DNA of 64,000 bases. Source: an uncultured Brevibacillus sp. GTDB lineage: Bacteria > Bacillota > Bacilli > Brevibacillales > Brevibacillaceae. Where the stretch lies: positions 47,957 through 111,956 of the forward strand of contig NZ_CANMZW010000017.1 of the NCBI RefSeq assembly GCF_947502445.1, read 5' to 3'. This document shows positions 16,836 through 26,482 of this stretch, piece after piece; the stretch's first letter is position 1, and each line of letters begins with the position of its first letter. Below the pieces are notes generated by a model. The model searched no databases. It was not told the DNA's origin and worked only from the letters and a program-made list of their open reading frames with translations. The position numbers were made by a program, and so were the translations under genes.

Positions 16836-17000
16836 ATGGAGTCAGATTCGGATTCATATACCAATAGCTATGATTGCCCCCGCTGCTCTGCAGTCATGCC
16901 TTCAAAGCCGATAGATGAAGAGATCGAGGCCGTGGTCTTGGCTTGTCCTGGCTGCGGCAATGAAAAGCTGACATGTCGGGCGTACATGGATTGGGATTAG
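16836..17000 (+). CDS. Small zinc-ribbon protein
   Basis: From ATG 16836 the product has 54 residues with two CxxC pairs, CPRC and CPGC, spaced 25 residues apart as in a zinc ribbon, and an acidic end (YMDWD). The frame is open further upstream, but that part is unlike a protein. No good ribosome binding site is visible, so start and expression are uncertain. Function unknown. Confidence 0.4.
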   Translation: MESDSDSYTNSYDCPRCSAVMPSKPIDEEIEAVVLACPGCGNEKLTCRAYMDWD

Positions 17001-17094
17001 GAGAGTCTCCGAACAGCGAGTTTTCAATAATTGCATTCTTAATCATGAATCGTGTTTAACACATGATGCTATCTGAATGGAGAATTGAATTAAT

Positions 17095-17751
17095 ATGAAC
17101 ATTTGGCCAAAACCTTTGCTTGATCCAGAAAAACTAAAGCAGCAGTTGTTCGGTTTAAGTGCACTCGATATTGTCCTGTGCTCAGAAGACTGGCTGCGTA
17201 GGTATCAATTTTTCCCGCAATGGGATGAACGTGTAACGATGGCGAGCATCAGCAACGGCTCCGGAGATGATATGTACATCCTGTTTGCTCCTGAAGGTGT
17301 TGTTGTAAAAGGATTCGATCATGAATCTGCGATGAGTCCGCATGCCCGAGACGATTACGAGGTATGGCCTGGCATTTACGACCAGGTACCTTCTGCACTT
17401 CTACATAGACTGGAGGACGAAGCGCTTACAAAGGAAGACGTCACTTTTTGTATATGGAGGGAGCCTGGTGATACCGAGTGGAGAGCAGGTGAAGTAGCGA
17501 ATCCAGAACAACTCGATGACGGATCAGATTTTTTACTAGGCATGATTTATGAGACGGCACAGGATTACATAGAGTGGGCTGAGGATTATTACGAAATCGA
17601 GCTTTCCATAGATGCGGTGAATCTCATTTTGCAGAGCCACACCATCAGTGAAAAAGCCATCCAGGAATTAAATCCGGAACGAAATGTGGAGTTAGCCGTA
17701 AAAGAATTAGAGGCGATTGGTATTTCTGTAAAACGTGAGATCCAAGGCTGA
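17095..17751 (+). CDS. Hypothetical soluble acidic protein
   Basis: I do not recognise this 218-residue family. The protein is soluble, strongly acidic and rich in Trp and Tyr, with phrases such as YEVWPGIYDQVPSAL, FCIWREPGDTEW and AQDYIEWAEDYYEIELS, and a helical C terminus (ISEKAIQELNPERNVELAV). It lies 87 bp before a DUF4261 gene and upstream of the PspA cluster, all on the same strand, so it may be co-expressed with them. ATG 17095 has a weak GGAGAA site upstream. Confidence 0.65.
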   Translation: MNIWPKPLLDPEKLKQQLFGLSALDIVLCSEDWLRRYQFFPQWDERVTMASISNGSGDDMYILFAPEGVVVKGFDHESAMSPHARDDYEVWPGIYDQVPSALLHRLEDEALTKEDVTFCIWREPGDTEWRAGEVANPEQLDDGSDFLLGMIYETAQDYIEWAEDYYEIELSIDAVNLILQSHTISEKAIQELNPERNVELAVKELEAIGISVKREIQG

Positions 17752-17838
17752 CGATAAATCCCGAGCTGTTCGCAATTCAGATTTGACACGGACCGCCTAT
17801 ATGTAAAAAAACAACCAACTGAATGGAGTTGAGCCGAT

Positions 17839-18774
17839 ATGCCAAAAGGCTTTTTTTCTCAAGGGATTGCTGTTCTTCTGTCTAAGCCAGTATCGATTCA
17901 TAGCATAGCAAAAGCACTGAACGAATCGTTTGAAATTACGAATCTAAAAGACTCATCCGAACAATGGGTGTTCAGCGGACCTAGCCTGCTCATCCCATAT
18001 CGCCCAGAGGTAAATGGAAATATTCAGGTGGATGTTGTGGACAATCCTTGGCCGGACGGAATGGGAGACCCTACAGAGGATACGACTCTTTTTGGTGCGT
18101 GGACGATGGGCTTCTTCGGACCTCATACGTACCCGCAAAACCTGGAGCGGGCTGCACAACAAGCATGGGGTTATCCAGAGGGGAGACAGGCTGTTGCCGA
18201 GCATACCGCATTCATCCGCGTGCGCTCTAGCTATACGTTTGGCCAGGTAGACGATCAGGCTCCAGTACTGCCAGAAGATTACGACCCGTTTCCAGAGCTC
18301 TTGGCTGTAGATGCAGTTGCTGGAGCCTTGCTTCAAATGCCGGAAGCGCTCTGCTACTTTAATCCAAACGGAGAGTGTCTCGCATCAGCACAACTGATGC
18401 AGGAGCTGAAGCAACGCTATGCAGAAACACAACTGCCTCCGCTGGAGCTGTGGTCCAACGTCCGGTTGTTCAACCTGCCAGAAGAGTGGCTCATGATGGA
18501 TACAGTTGGTATGCTGCAATTAGATGCGGTCGATCACGAAGCGATTTTCCATCAAGACGCATGCGATCCGAATGAAGTGGCAGGTTTCCTGCGAAATATT
18601 TCCAACTATGTGTACGAGAATGGACCTGTTATTAAAGAGGGCGACACGACAGATGGTCCGGGTGGAATTCGTTGGCAAAGTACTTTGCTGGATGAGGGCT
18701 TGACGAACCCGCCACGTGGGGTGATCAGATGGTACCCGCTCGATGGAAGAGAAAAACCGGCTGGCTTGGAGTAG
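17839..18774 (+). CDS. DUF4261 domain-containing protein
   Basis: The 311-residue protein starts SQGIAVLLSKPVSIHSIAKA and has the DUF4261 plan: an N-terminal domain with VDVVDNPWPDGMGDP and FGAWTMGFFGPHTYPQNLER, a central AFIRVRSSY strand, then a C-terminal domain with LWSNVRLFNL and MLDTVGM-like MMDTVGMLQLDAVDHEA. The function is not established; members are often found in conflict or stress loci. GGAGTTGAG precedes the ATG. It ends 36 bp before pspA and is therefore likely part of the same transcript. Confidence 0.72.
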   Translation: MPKGFFSQGIAVLLSKPVSIHSIAKALNESFEITNLKDSSEQWVFSGPSLLIPYRPEVNGNIQVDVVDNPWPDGMGDPTEDTTLFGAWTMGFFGPHTYPQNLERAAQQAWGYPEGRQAVAEHTAFIRVRSSYTFGQVDDQAPVLPEDYDPFPELLAVDAVAGALLQMPEALCYFNPNGECLASAQLMQELKQRYAETQLPPLELWSNVRLFNLPEEWLMMDTVGMLQLDAVDHEAIFHQDACDPNEVAGFLRNISNYVYENGPVIKEGDTTDGPGGIRWQSTLLDEGLTNPPRGVIRWYPLDGREKPAGLE

Positions 18775-18810
18775 TATGGTTTGCATACCATAGTCAAAAT
18801 GGAGGTCGCT

Positions 18811-19485
18811 ATGGAAATCTTGTCAAGGATCAAAGACATTTTAGCCAGTAATATTAACGCGCTGTTGGATAAGAACGAGGACCCGGAGAAAACCATCGAT
18901 GACTTCATGAGGAAAATAAACAGCGATCTGGGGCAGCTAAAAGCAGAAACGGCATCAGTGCTGGCGAATGAAAGAAGGACAAAAAGCGCGCTTGATGAAT
19001 GCAGCGCTGAGATCAGAAAGCTCCAGCGTTATGCCGAGAAGGCTGTGGAATCCGGAGATGAGGACAAAGCCAGATTGTTCCTGGAGAAAAAGGCTACGCT
19101 GGCAAAAAAAGAGGTTCAGCTTCAAGCTGCTTATCAAGCAGCAGCTTCAAATGTCACTGGCATGCGGCAAATCGAAGAAAAGCTGTGCTCGGACATTGGC
19201 GAGCTGGAAGCGCGCCGTACGAAGCTGAAGGAGAAGATAGCGGCAACGAAAGCTCAGCAAAGCTTGAATTCCCTCGCCTCTCCTATGGGCGGCGTAGAGA
19301 ATGCATTTGACGCCGTGGAGGAAAAGGTAGACAAAGCCTATAACGAAGCTATGGCCATTACCGAGCTTCGTACGGAAGCAAAGGACGATTTTGACGAGTT
19401 GTTTGCGGAATTTGAAAAAAGCTCGAAAACAACTACTGAAGATGAATTGGCTGCGCTAAAAGAAAAAATGAAAAAGAAGGATTAA
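18811..19485 (+). CDS. pspA: PspA/IM30-family phage shock protein A
   Basis: From ATG 18811 (GGAGGT 4 nt upstream) the product has 224 residues. It begins MEILSRIKDILASNINALLD, the amphipathic helix that binds membranes, and is otherwise a long coiled coil with the DPEKTIDDFMRKI motif typical of PspA/Vipp1. PspA oligomers line damaged membrane and limit proton leak. The following genes match B. subtilis ydjG-ydjH-ydjI in order, as in the ydjFGHI operon where YdjF is PspA. In B. subtilis this operon is under sigma-W; I could not find a clear sigma-W promoter here. Confidence 0.88.
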   Translation: MEILSRIKDILASNINALLDKNEDPEKTIDDFMRKINSDLGQLKAETASVLANERRTKSALDECSAEIRKLQRYAEKAVESGDEDKARLFLEKKATLAKKEVQLQAAYQAAASNVTGMRQIEEKLCSDIGELEARRTKLKEKIAATKAQQSLNSLASPMGGVENAFDAVEEKVDKAYNEAMAITELRTEAKDDFDELFAEFEKSSKTTTEDELAALKEKMKKKD

Positions 19486-19509
19486 CCAGCTTCTTTTAGA
19501 GGTGAGCGG

Positions 19510-20541
19510 ATGCAAGTTATTGATTTCAAATGCCCGAATTGTGGCAGCGACATGGTTTATGACAGCGAATCAGGAATGCTGTCATGCCATAGCTGCGGGA
19601 GAACCGACGATATTAAACTGATGCCCGATCCACTGAAAAGAAATGTTTTTTCAGAAGGTGAGGCTACCGAGTACCATTGCAAAAGCTGCGGAGCAGTAGT
19701 TATCACTGATGCGGATACGACAGCGACGTCTTGCTCTTTCTGCGGTTCTGGCATAGTCCTTGGCGATCGGTTGACTGGGAAGCTGGCTCCAGCCCTTGTC
19801 ATCCCCTTTTCCATTAGCAAAGAAGAAGCGATGCGGGCTTTTCGAAAATGGTGCAGGAATGGTCGCCTGACGCCAAACGGATTCATGACAGCGGATCGAG
19901 TGAAGGGAATAACCGGGATGTACGTCCCCTTTTGGCTCTACGAGTTAAATAATGCCGTTGAGGTTCACGCTCATGGGACGAGGGTAAGCACTTATACAAA
20001 AGGAGACTATCGGTATACAGAAACACAGCATTTCGATGTATACAGAAAGATTCGTTTGAATTATGTCGATGTTCCGATTGATGCCTCGGAGAAAATGAAC
20101 GATGAACTAATGGATAAATTAGAGCCATTTCCTTATGATCAGTTAAAAAGCTTCAAAACGGCGTATCTGGCTGGCTACATTGCTGAAAAATACAATTTCG
20201 ATGAGAAAGAGCTTTTCCCACGGGCAAAAAGTAAAATTCACCCGTTCATCGAAGAGTATATTCGATCAACGATGACACAATATACCACGGTGAATTACAC
20301 CAATAAGCAGATTGATACAAAGCTCGGGCACGCTGAGTATGCGCTTTTGCCTGTTTGGGTGGTGCACTATGATTACAACAAACTGGAGTATACGTTTGCG
20401 ATGAACGGTCAAACGGGCAAGGTAGTTGGTAAGCCGCCTATTAGTAAGCGCAAAGTGATGACCTGGTTCGCGGGTATCTCCGCTTCGTGCTTCCTTTCGC
20501 TGAAGCTTATTTCCTGGATGATGGGAGGTGGGTTTTGGTGA
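19510..20541 (+). CDS. ydjG: YdjG-like zinc-ribbon membrane protein of the PspA system
   Basis: The 343-residue protein has an N-terminal double zinc ribbon: CPNCGSD..CHSCG (residues 8-30) and CKSCGA..CSFCGS (56-78). A central beta domain follows, with LTPNGFMTADRVKGITGMYV and PFWLYE. A single C-terminal membrane helix (about 318-338) anchors it. This matches YdjG, which works with YdjH to recruit YdjI and PspA to the membrane in B. subtilis. The gene is 24 bp after pspA; its TGA overlaps the GTG start of the next gene. Confidence 0.83.
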   Translation: MQVIDFKCPNCGSDMVYDSESGMLSCHSCGRTDDIKLMPDPLKRNVFSEGEATEYHCKSCGAVVITDADTTATSCSFCGSGIVLGDRLTGKLAPALVIPFSISKEEAMRAFRKWCRNGRLTPNGFMTADRVKGITGMYVPFWLYELNNAVEVHAHGTRVSTYTKGDYRYTETQHFDVYRKIRLNYVDVPIDASEKMNDELMDKLEPFPYDQLKSFKTAYLAGYIAEKYNFDEKELFPRAKSKIHPFIEEYIRSTMTQYTTVNYTNKQIDTKLGHAEYALLPVWVVHYDYNKLEYTFAMNGQTGKVVGKPPISKRKVMTWFAGISASCFLSLKLISWMMGGGFW

Positions 20542-21338
20542 GAAGGAGCGGTTTGATTCTGTCGGTAGTCTTTTTCTTCTTCGCTGTTTTTCTTGCCTCT
20601 CCCATGGAAATGAAGACGGCTATGGCACTAACGCCGGAAGGGAAACAGCTGATTTTTGATGAAGCGGGGTTATTAAAGCAGGAGGAATATCATGAGTTAA
20701 CTACGCTTGCGAAACAGTATGGGGCACATCGAGAAACAGACATTATCATCTTAACAACGAACAATGATGTTAATGGCGACGTCATGAAATTGACGGAAGA
20801 CTTTTATGACGAGTATGGGCCAGGCTATGACAAACCTCACGGCAATGCGGTTATTTTGACGCTGGACATGAATAATCGAGAGGTGTATCTGGCCGGCTTT
20901 TATAAAGCAAAGACGTATCTCGATGATGAGAGGCTTGATAAGATACGAAGCAAGATTACCCCAGATTTGACAAGCGGAGATTATGCGCTAGCCTTCCAAA
21001 CCTATATGCAGACAGTCGACAAATATATGGGGTATGAACCAGGTGTAAACCCGGACAATCCACTATTTAATGTGTGGGTTCAATTGGGAGCCTCATGCAT
21101 CATCGGGGGGATTATTGTCGCGGCGATGGTCATCCGTTCCGGCGGGCGTATCACCATTAATCGGAGCACCTATGAGGATGCGAATACATCAGGAATTCTC
21201 GATAGACGAGATCAATACATTCGAACAACGGTAACGAAACAAAAGATTCAAAGACAACAAAGCAGTGGCTCGGGCGGCGGCGGTGGCGGAACGACTGGCG
21301 GCGGACACTCGCATAGCGGAAGCCGAGGATCTTTTTAG
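20538..21338 (+). CDS. ydjH: YdjH-like TPM-domain membrane protein
   Basis: The GTG at 20538 overlaps the stop of ydjG (GTGA) and follows GGGAGGTGGG, so translation is coupled. The 266-residue product has an N-terminal signal or anchor helix (6-20), an extracytoplasmic TPM domain (about 38-170: FDEAGLLKQEEYHELTTLAK, later GNAVILTLDMNNREVYLAGF), a membrane helix (about 183-202), and a cytoplasmic tail ending in a Gly/Ser-rich stretch (GSGGGGGG..GGGHSHSGSRGSF). The longer frame from 20487 would overlap ydjG and lacks a start signal. It partners YdjG in the PspA membrane-stress system. Confidence 0.83.
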   Translation: MRRSGLILSVVFFFFAVFLASPMEMKTAMALTPEGKQLIFDEAGLLKQEEYHELTTLAKQYGAHRETDIIILTTNNDVNGDVMKLTEDFYDEYGPGYDKPHGNAVILTLDMNNREVYLAGFYKAKTYLDDERLDKIRSKITPDLTSGDYALAFQTYMQTVDKYMGYEPGVNPDNPLFNVWVQLGASCIIGGIIVAAMVIRSGGRITINRSTYEDANTSGILDRRDQYIRTTVTKQKIQRQQSSGSGGGGGGTTGGGHSHSGSRGSF

Positions 21339-21358
21339 CTGGAAAGGATGGATTTAGA

Positions 21359-22354
21359 ATGTCTTTTTTTGGTAATCAATTTGCCAACGTAGTGGAGTGG
21401 GAAGAGTTTAGAGATGACATGATTTTTTGGAAATGGAGCAATCGGGAGATCAAAAAAGGCAGCAAGCTAATCATCCGTCCTGGCCAAGACGCGATTTTCA
21501 TTCATAACGGCAAGGTCGAAGGGATTTTTGAGGATGAGGGAGAGTATCAAATTGCCTCTGAAATCATTCCGTTTTTATCTACATTAAAAGGGTTTAAGTT
21601 TGGTTTTAATAGCGGGATGAGAGTCGAGGTCTTGTTTGTAAATACCAAGGAGTTTACGGTCAAGTGGGGAACAAAAAATCCGGTTCTCATCCCTACTCCA
21701 CAACTCCCTGGAGGTATGCCGATTCGGGCGAACGGTACCTTCAATTTTAAAGTGAACGACTACGTCACCTTGATTGACAAAGTCGCTGGGGTAAAAGAAA
21801 GCTATCTGGTGGAGGATGTGAAAATCAGGATCATTTCCGTGCTGGATCAGTTGCTCATGAAGTGGATCAGCAGAGAAGGCAAGGACATGTTCAATCTACA
21901 AGCGAATGCGTTTGATATTGCAAAGGGAATTCGGGAAGATCTCGACATGCAAGTAATGGATATCGGAATGACGATCACAGGCTTCCAGGTCATGAGCTTC
22001 AACTATCCACCAGAAATACAAGATAAGATCACAAAAGTTGCCTCCTACGAAATGGTCGGCAATCTGCAAAAGTATCAACAGATTGCCATGACGGACGGGA
22101 TGGCATCTGGTAATGTTAAAGGCGGCGGGGCCGCTGCGGACATAGCAGGCATGATGATGGGGATGAACCTTGCAAACGAAATGATGAAAAACATGAATGC
22201 GAATCAAAAACCATCCCGTGATAACCAGTCAGAACCGAATCCTGCACCATCAGCATCGTCTTCAGAGGGAAAGAAACCGAACTTTTGCCCGAACTGTGGT
22301 AGGAAAAATGAAGGGGCGAATTTCTGCCCGAATTGCGGGCAAAAACTGGGGTAA
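21359..22354 (+). CDS. ydjI: YdjI-like SPFH/virion-core protein with C-terminal zinc ribbon
   Basis: The 331-residue protein has an N-terminal SPFH-like domain (about 20-250; IKKGSKLIIRPGQDAIFIHN and VEVLFVNTKEFTVKWGTKNP), a Met/Gly-rich linker (GMMMGMNLANEMMKNMNA), and a C-terminal zinc ribbon with two CPNCG motifs. It matches YdjI, a flotillin-like scaffold that binds PspA in B. subtilis. It lies 20 bp after ydjH and is the last gene of the cluster. The convergent ykvI-like gene ends 27 bp further on. Confidence 0.85.
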   Translation: MSFFGNQFANVVEWEEFRDDMIFWKWSNREIKKGSKLIIRPGQDAIFIHNGKVEGIFEDEGEYQIASEIIPFLSTLKGFKFGFNSGMRVEVLFVNTKEFTVKWGTKNPVLIPTPQLPGGMPIRANGTFNFKVNDYVTLIDKVAGVKESYLVEDVKIRIISVLDQLLMKWISREGKDMFNLQANAFDIAKGIREDLDMQVMDIGMTITGFQVMSFNYPPEIQDKITKVASYEMVGNLQKYQQIAMTDGMASGNVKGGGAAADIAGMMMGMNLANEMMKNMNANQKPSRDNQSEPNPAPSASSSEGKKPNFCPNCGRKNEGANFCPNCGQKLG

Positions 22355-22381
22355 GTTTCAGAACAGTTATTGGTGGAAGTA

Positions 22382-23407
22382 CTAGCGTGACAAATGCGCC
22401 CGCGGCATCACAATCCTGCACAACGTAGACAGCCCCAAGTACCCAAAAAGCGGATACAAAAACATCAAAAGCTGGCTATACCCAATGAGGCAAAGCACGA
22501 ATGCCGAGGAAAAGAGAAAGAGGTACAGACGAGATTCGGGGATGTTTACCAGCTCACGCAGCTGTTGACCGATCCCGAACACATTGGAAATCAATGTGGT
22601 AAAAATCTCGGAGTACAGAACAAACACAAAGAATAGCTGCAGCCACTCGTTCCATTGCTCGGTCACAAACAGGATCGGGATGTCCATAAAGCGGACATCG
22701 TTCCAGTTTGCAAGCATGGCGGTATGTACAACAAGCAGCATAAAGCCGAGGACAACACCGCCGATTACCGCAGCACGAAGCAGGATGACTGGTTCGCGAA
22801 TCGCATAACCGATCGGGATCAAAACAGATTGCGCCATAGCTAGATTGAAGGACACATACAGGACCGTTTTCCATAGAAACTCATAGCTGACAGGAGCTGT
22901 GATCGGCAGCGGCGAATCGACCGTTCCATCTACTAATATGAACATGGCAAACAAGAACATTGACGGAACGACGATGGCATTTACGATCAGAAGCTGATCC
23001 AGCCCTTTGCGAAGGATCAGGAGAGCAAAAAAGGCAGTAGCAATCGTCCCTGCCAAATAAGGAACATGGAATTGCTCCTCCAGAACAGAGCCAGCTCCGG
23101 CCAGCATCACCGTTGTGACACCAAATAAGGTGAGAAAGACGAGAATATTCATCGTTCTGCCGATCAAAGGACCGAACAGCTTTTGGTTGAACGATTCGTA
23201 CGAGGGTGTACGCAGTGTATGGGCCAGCCACATCATTTTATAGCCAAGCCAAACGAAAAACGCTGTAGCGATCAGGATGCCAATCGTTCCCGCATGACCA
23301 TAGGATGTGAAAAAGGCAAGAATTTCCTGTCCGCTCGCAAAGCCTGCCCCCACTACCGTCCCAATGTATGTAGCGGCGACCTGTATACTTTTTCCCCAAA
23401 ACTTCAT
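22382..23407 (-). CDS. ykvI: YkvI-family membrane protein
   Basis: The 341-residue protein has about ten membrane helices and starts with WGKSIQVAATYIGTVVGAGF ASGQE, the signature of the YkvI branch of the APC superfamily. The GAGFASGQE loop is the broken first helix used for substrate binding in such transporters. AAAGGA precedes the ATG. It stands alone between the Psp cluster and another transporter gene. The substrate is unknown. Confidence 0.78.
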   Translation of the reverse strand: MKFWGKSIQVAATYIGTVVGAGFASGQEILAFFTSYGHAGTIGILIATAFFVWLGYKMMWLAHTLRTPSYESFNQKLFGPLIGRTMNILVFLTLFGVTTVMLAGAGSVLEEQFHVPYLAGTIATAFFALLILRKGLDQLLIVNAIVVPSMFLFAMFILVDGTVDSPLPITAPVSYEFLWKTVLYVSFNLAMAQSVLIPIGYAIREPVILLRAAVIGGVVLGFMLLVVHTAMLANWNDVRFMDIPILFVTEQWNEWLQLFFVFVLYSEIFTTLISNVFGIGQQLRELVNIPESRLYLFLFSSAFVLCLIGYSQLLMFLYPLFGYLGLSTLCRIVMPRAHLSR

Positions 23408-23481
23408 ACTTTGTATTCCTTTCCAAATAGAATGCTAGTACAAGTGTATGAGCTCCCAGCAAAAACAGAATTTGATCGCAG

Positions 23482-23524
23482 AAAAAAAGGCGAACGGTGC
23501 GAAACAGCCACCATTCGCCTTTTC
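23482..23524 (-). terminator. Rho-independent terminator of the 465-residue transporter gene
   Basis: Read on the minus strand, aaaaggcgaatggtg pairs with caccgttcgcctttt (one G-T) around a 9-nt loop and is followed by a run of T residues. Confidence 0.8.
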
Positions 23525-23542
23525 AAATAGATTGGCGTACTC

Positions 23543-24940
23543 TTATAGGAGAAACATGGCAACAATAGTAGTGACGAGCAAACCAATGGCCACGGGATAT
23601 AGATTGCGTCTCGCCAGTTCGAACGGATCTACTCCACAAATTGCAGCAGCGGGGATTAGCGCCCATGGAATAATCGTGCCGCCGCCTACCCAAATAGCTG
23701 AGATTTGACCAAGGGCAGTCAACGTTGCTGCTCCTGCCCCTAAAGCTGTAGAAAAAAGCTGTGCTAGCGAGCCGGCAAGTGTAATGCCGGAGAAGCCAGA
23801 ACCGTCCAAGCCTGTTATGACACCAACAGCAGACACGGTGAGAGCAGCTACCTCTTTACTGATCGGGATGGCTTGAGCAAGGGCAACACCCAAGTCGTTC
23901 ACTATTCCGTGCGACCCACTCGGCAAGACCTCACCGAATACTTTGAGAAACCCGCTATCTCCCATATAGAAGAAGGCTGCGATCGGAATAACAGGACCAA
24001 ACACTTTAAAGCCAAATTGAAAGCCTTGGATCAAATGCGTGGTTACTTGTTCGAGACCTTTTTTCTGATGGGCCAGCATGGTTGCGATGATTAAGATCAG
24101 CAAAGCGGTTCCACCGACAAGTGCAGTCGCATCGCCACCGCGTAAATCAAACGCAAACATGGCTACCACATCAAGCGCGAAAAGAATTGGCACGAAAAGA
24201 GCCAAGCTACGCCGTACACCATCTCGCAAGGGAACCTTTGCAGACGTAAATACTGTATCCGGTATGGATGTGTCCTTTCCGGGTGCAGGAACAATCCCCA
24301 TTTTCATGTCCTTGTGCAAATACCAGAATGCGGTGATCGTCGTTACTACCCCCATGACGATGACAAGCGGGATGCTCGCTGAAATCACATCACTTACGGG
24401 AATGCCTGCCGCTTTTGCGGTTAACGTCGGAGCGCCCTGAATGACGAAGTCTCCTGAAAGAGCAATCCCGTGACCAAATAGGTTCATCGCAACCGCGACC
24501 CCAATTGCTGGCAAGCCCGCCCGCAAAGCAACTGGCAGCATGACGGCCCCGACCAAGGCTACTGCAGGTGAGGGCCAAAAAAACCAGGAAATGACCATCA
24601 TGACAATACCGATGACCCAATACGCCAGTGTTGCGTTCCGAACGAGGTGTGTCATGGGCCTGATCATGGTTTCATTTACACCGGTATCTGTTAGAACATG
24701 GCTCATTGCTACGATGATACAGATCACGAGGATAGTTGGTAATAACTCCGTAATCGCATAGATAAAGCTGCCAAAAATTCCGCCGATTGCTGTCGTGACA
24801 GAGCCTGTCGCGACGAGCCCAAGAATCGCAATGCCTACGATACTAATTAGACTTGTGTCCCTTCGCATCACCATCATGAAAATAATGCCTAGCACGAACA
24901 ATACATACACACCATGTAGCCAAGCAAGCTCAATCCCCAT
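23543..24940 (-). CDS. Polytopic membrane transporter, ion-transporter superfamily (GntP/CitMHS-like)
   Basis: From ATG 24940 (AAAGGAGGG upstream) the protein has 465 residues and 11-12 membrane helices. Phrases such as FFWPSPAVALVGAVMLPVAL, NLFGHGIALSGDFVIQGAPT and GLDGSGFSGITLAGSLAQLF suggest the two-fold repeat with re-entrant hairpins seen in the ion-transporter superfamily that includes GntP-type carriers. The longer frame to 24988 is unlikely. No metabolic gene lies next to it, so the substrate (organic acid or cation) cannot be given. The AAA gene at 25.2 kb is divergent. Confidence 0.65.
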   Translation of the reverse strand: MGIELAWLHGVYVLFVLGIIFMMVMRRDTSLISIVGIAILGLVATGSVTTAIGGIFGSFIYAITELLPTILVICIIVAMSHVLTDTGVNETMIRPMTHLVRNATLAYWVIGIVMMVISWFFWPSPAVALVGAVMLPVALRAGLPAIGVAVAMNLFGHGIALSGDFVIQGAPTLTAKAAGIPVSDVISASIPLVIVMGVVTTITAFWYLHKDMKMGIVPAPGKDTSIPDTVFTSAKVPLRDGVRRSLALFVPILFALDVVAMFAFDLRGGDATALVGGTALLILIIATMLAHQKKGLEQVTTHLIQGFQFGFKVFGPVIPIAAFFYMGDSGFLKVFGEVLPSGSHGIVNDLGVALAQAIPISKEVAALTVSAVGVITGLDGSGFSGITLAGSLAQLFSTALGAGAATLTALGQISAIWVGGGTIIPWALIPAAAICGVDPFELARRNLYPVAIGLLVTTIVAMFLL

Positions 24941-25168
24941 GCGAAACACCCTCCTTTTTCTGTACTCCGTCTTGCAGCCTTTTGCCACAGAATATGCGTC
25001 AGGGCAGATATGGGTGAGTGCACAGGGGGGAGGATAATCCTTGTAGATAGAAAACTGGCATTTTTGTCCACATTATGCCACTATAAGAAAACGACTAGGA
25101 CTCCAATCAAGAGGGGGGAAGCGGCGTTTTTTCTTACTTCTACCATGAGAGTGAGGGCGCCTATTGCT

Positions 25169-26470
25169 ATGAACACACCAACACCAATTCAACGAAAAAT
25201 GGACCAGGCCATCGAACTATTAGAACGCCGTTTTCTGGAACGTAGCGAGCTCATTCGCTTGCTAATGCTCGGCATGATGAGTGGAGAAAATGCTCTCTTA
25301 ATAGGACCACCTGGTACCGCAAAATCACAACTGGCCAGGTCAGTCTCGCAGCTGTTTGGCTCTGAGCACTGGTTTGAATATTTATTGACCCGTTTCACAA
25401 CACCTGATGAAATGTTCGGTCCTGTATCTCTGCAACAGCTCAAGCTCGATCACTATGTGCGTAAAACGGATGGGTATCTACCCGCTGCCCAGTTTGCTTT
25501 TCTGGATGAGATTTTCAAGGCAAACAGCGCTATCCTGAATGCTCTTTTGTCCATCCTTAATGAACGAATTTATTTCAACGGAAGAGAGAAAGAAGCGGTA
25601 CCCTTGCAATTTTTAATAGCAGCCTCGAATGAGCTTCCAGACGAGGACGAGCAACTGACAGCGCTGTACGATCGCTTCTTGTTTCGCTATGAAGTCAACT
25701 ATTTGCAGCAGGCATCCAGCTATGAACGCATGTTTTCGTTGCCAACGACGACATTGCCAGTCGTCTTTTCGTTGTACGATGTAAAAGATATTCAGGCTGC
25801 AGCGCGGCAAGTGAAAATCCCCGAGCCGATTATCTATTTTCTCTACCGGCTGAAGCAGGAATTGGAAGCAAAAGAGTACACTTTGTCCGATCGTCGCTGG
25901 AGCAAAATCGCTCATGTATGGAAAACATCAGCTGCCCTGCATGGCCGTGATGAAGTAACGATCTGGGATACGGTATTTACACCGCATATGATGTGGGATG
26001 CTCCCGAGGATTTGCCAGTGATGAAAGAGCTGTTTGAGCTACAGTTTACAGAAATGCTAAAAACGGAGATGGAAAATGACTTGCCATTACTGCGTTTCCA
26101 ACAAGTAGCTGACAAATGGCGGGAAAAGGAGTCAGAGCTGCATGCCTTCCAATTTAAAAAAGAAGTAGGCGCAAAACTAGGGAAGGATGCTTTGGAGCGT
26201 AGCAGACAATTGCTTGAGCAAAGTCGTATCGAGCTTGAGGAAGCAGGCAAAGACCTCCGTAACCGCCTGATTCAGTGGCAACGACGCGAAGAGGACTTGC
26301 AGCCTTTCGTTTTGGAAAAAAACCGCCTCATCCACAATGTGGAAAAATACACGGTTAAGTATGCCTACCTGCGGGTTGAGGGAGAACGGATCTTGCAGCA
26401 GCTGCAGCGTACTTATCGGACGGTGTTTGACAAGGAAATCGCTGGGACCGAGTACGACTTTACACTGTAG
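25169..26470 (+). CDS. ravA: RavA-like MoxR-group AAA+ ATPase
   Basis: From ATG 25169 the product has 433 residues. It has Walker A GPPGTAKS, sensor-like LLTRFTTPDEMFGPVSLQQL, Walker B FLDEIFKAN, and ASNELP, in the same order as E. coli RavA (LMTRFSTPEEVFGP, FLDEIWKA, AASNELPE). The C-terminal 150 residues are a long helical, charged region. RavA forms hexamers and acts with the VWA protein ViaA on respiratory complexes and membrane stress in E. coli. The partner gene follows 12 bp downstream. The frame is open to 25010; an ATG at 25145 is an alternative start. Ribosome binding site not obvious. Confidence 0.83.
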   Translation: MNTPTPIQRKMDQAIELLERRFLERSELIRLLMLGMMSGENALLIGPPGTAKSQLARSVSQLFGSEHWFEYLLTRFTTPDEMFGPVSLQQLKLDHYVRKTDGYLPAAQFAFLDEIFKANSAILNALLSILNERIYFNGREKEAVPLQFLIAASNELPDEDEQLTALYDRFLFRYEVNYLQQASSYERMFSLPTTTLPVVFSLYDVKDIQAAARQVKIPEPIIYFLYRLKQELEAKEYTLSDRRWSKIAHVWKTSAALHGRDEVTIWDTVFTPHMMWDAPEDLPVMKELFELQFTEMLKTEMENDLPLLRFQQVADKWREKESELHAFQFKKEVGAKLGKDALERSRQLLEQSRIELEEAGKDLRNRLIQWQRREEDLQPFVLEKNRLIHNVEKYTVKYAYLRVEGERILQQLQRTYRTVFDKEIAGTEYDFTL

Positions 26471-26482
26471 GAGGTGCGAGTC

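Noticed and set aside
24078..24440. Plus-strand frame of 120 codons inside the transporter gene
   Set aside because: Antisense shadow of a GC-rich membrane protein; no start signal and biased toward Thr, Ser and Met.
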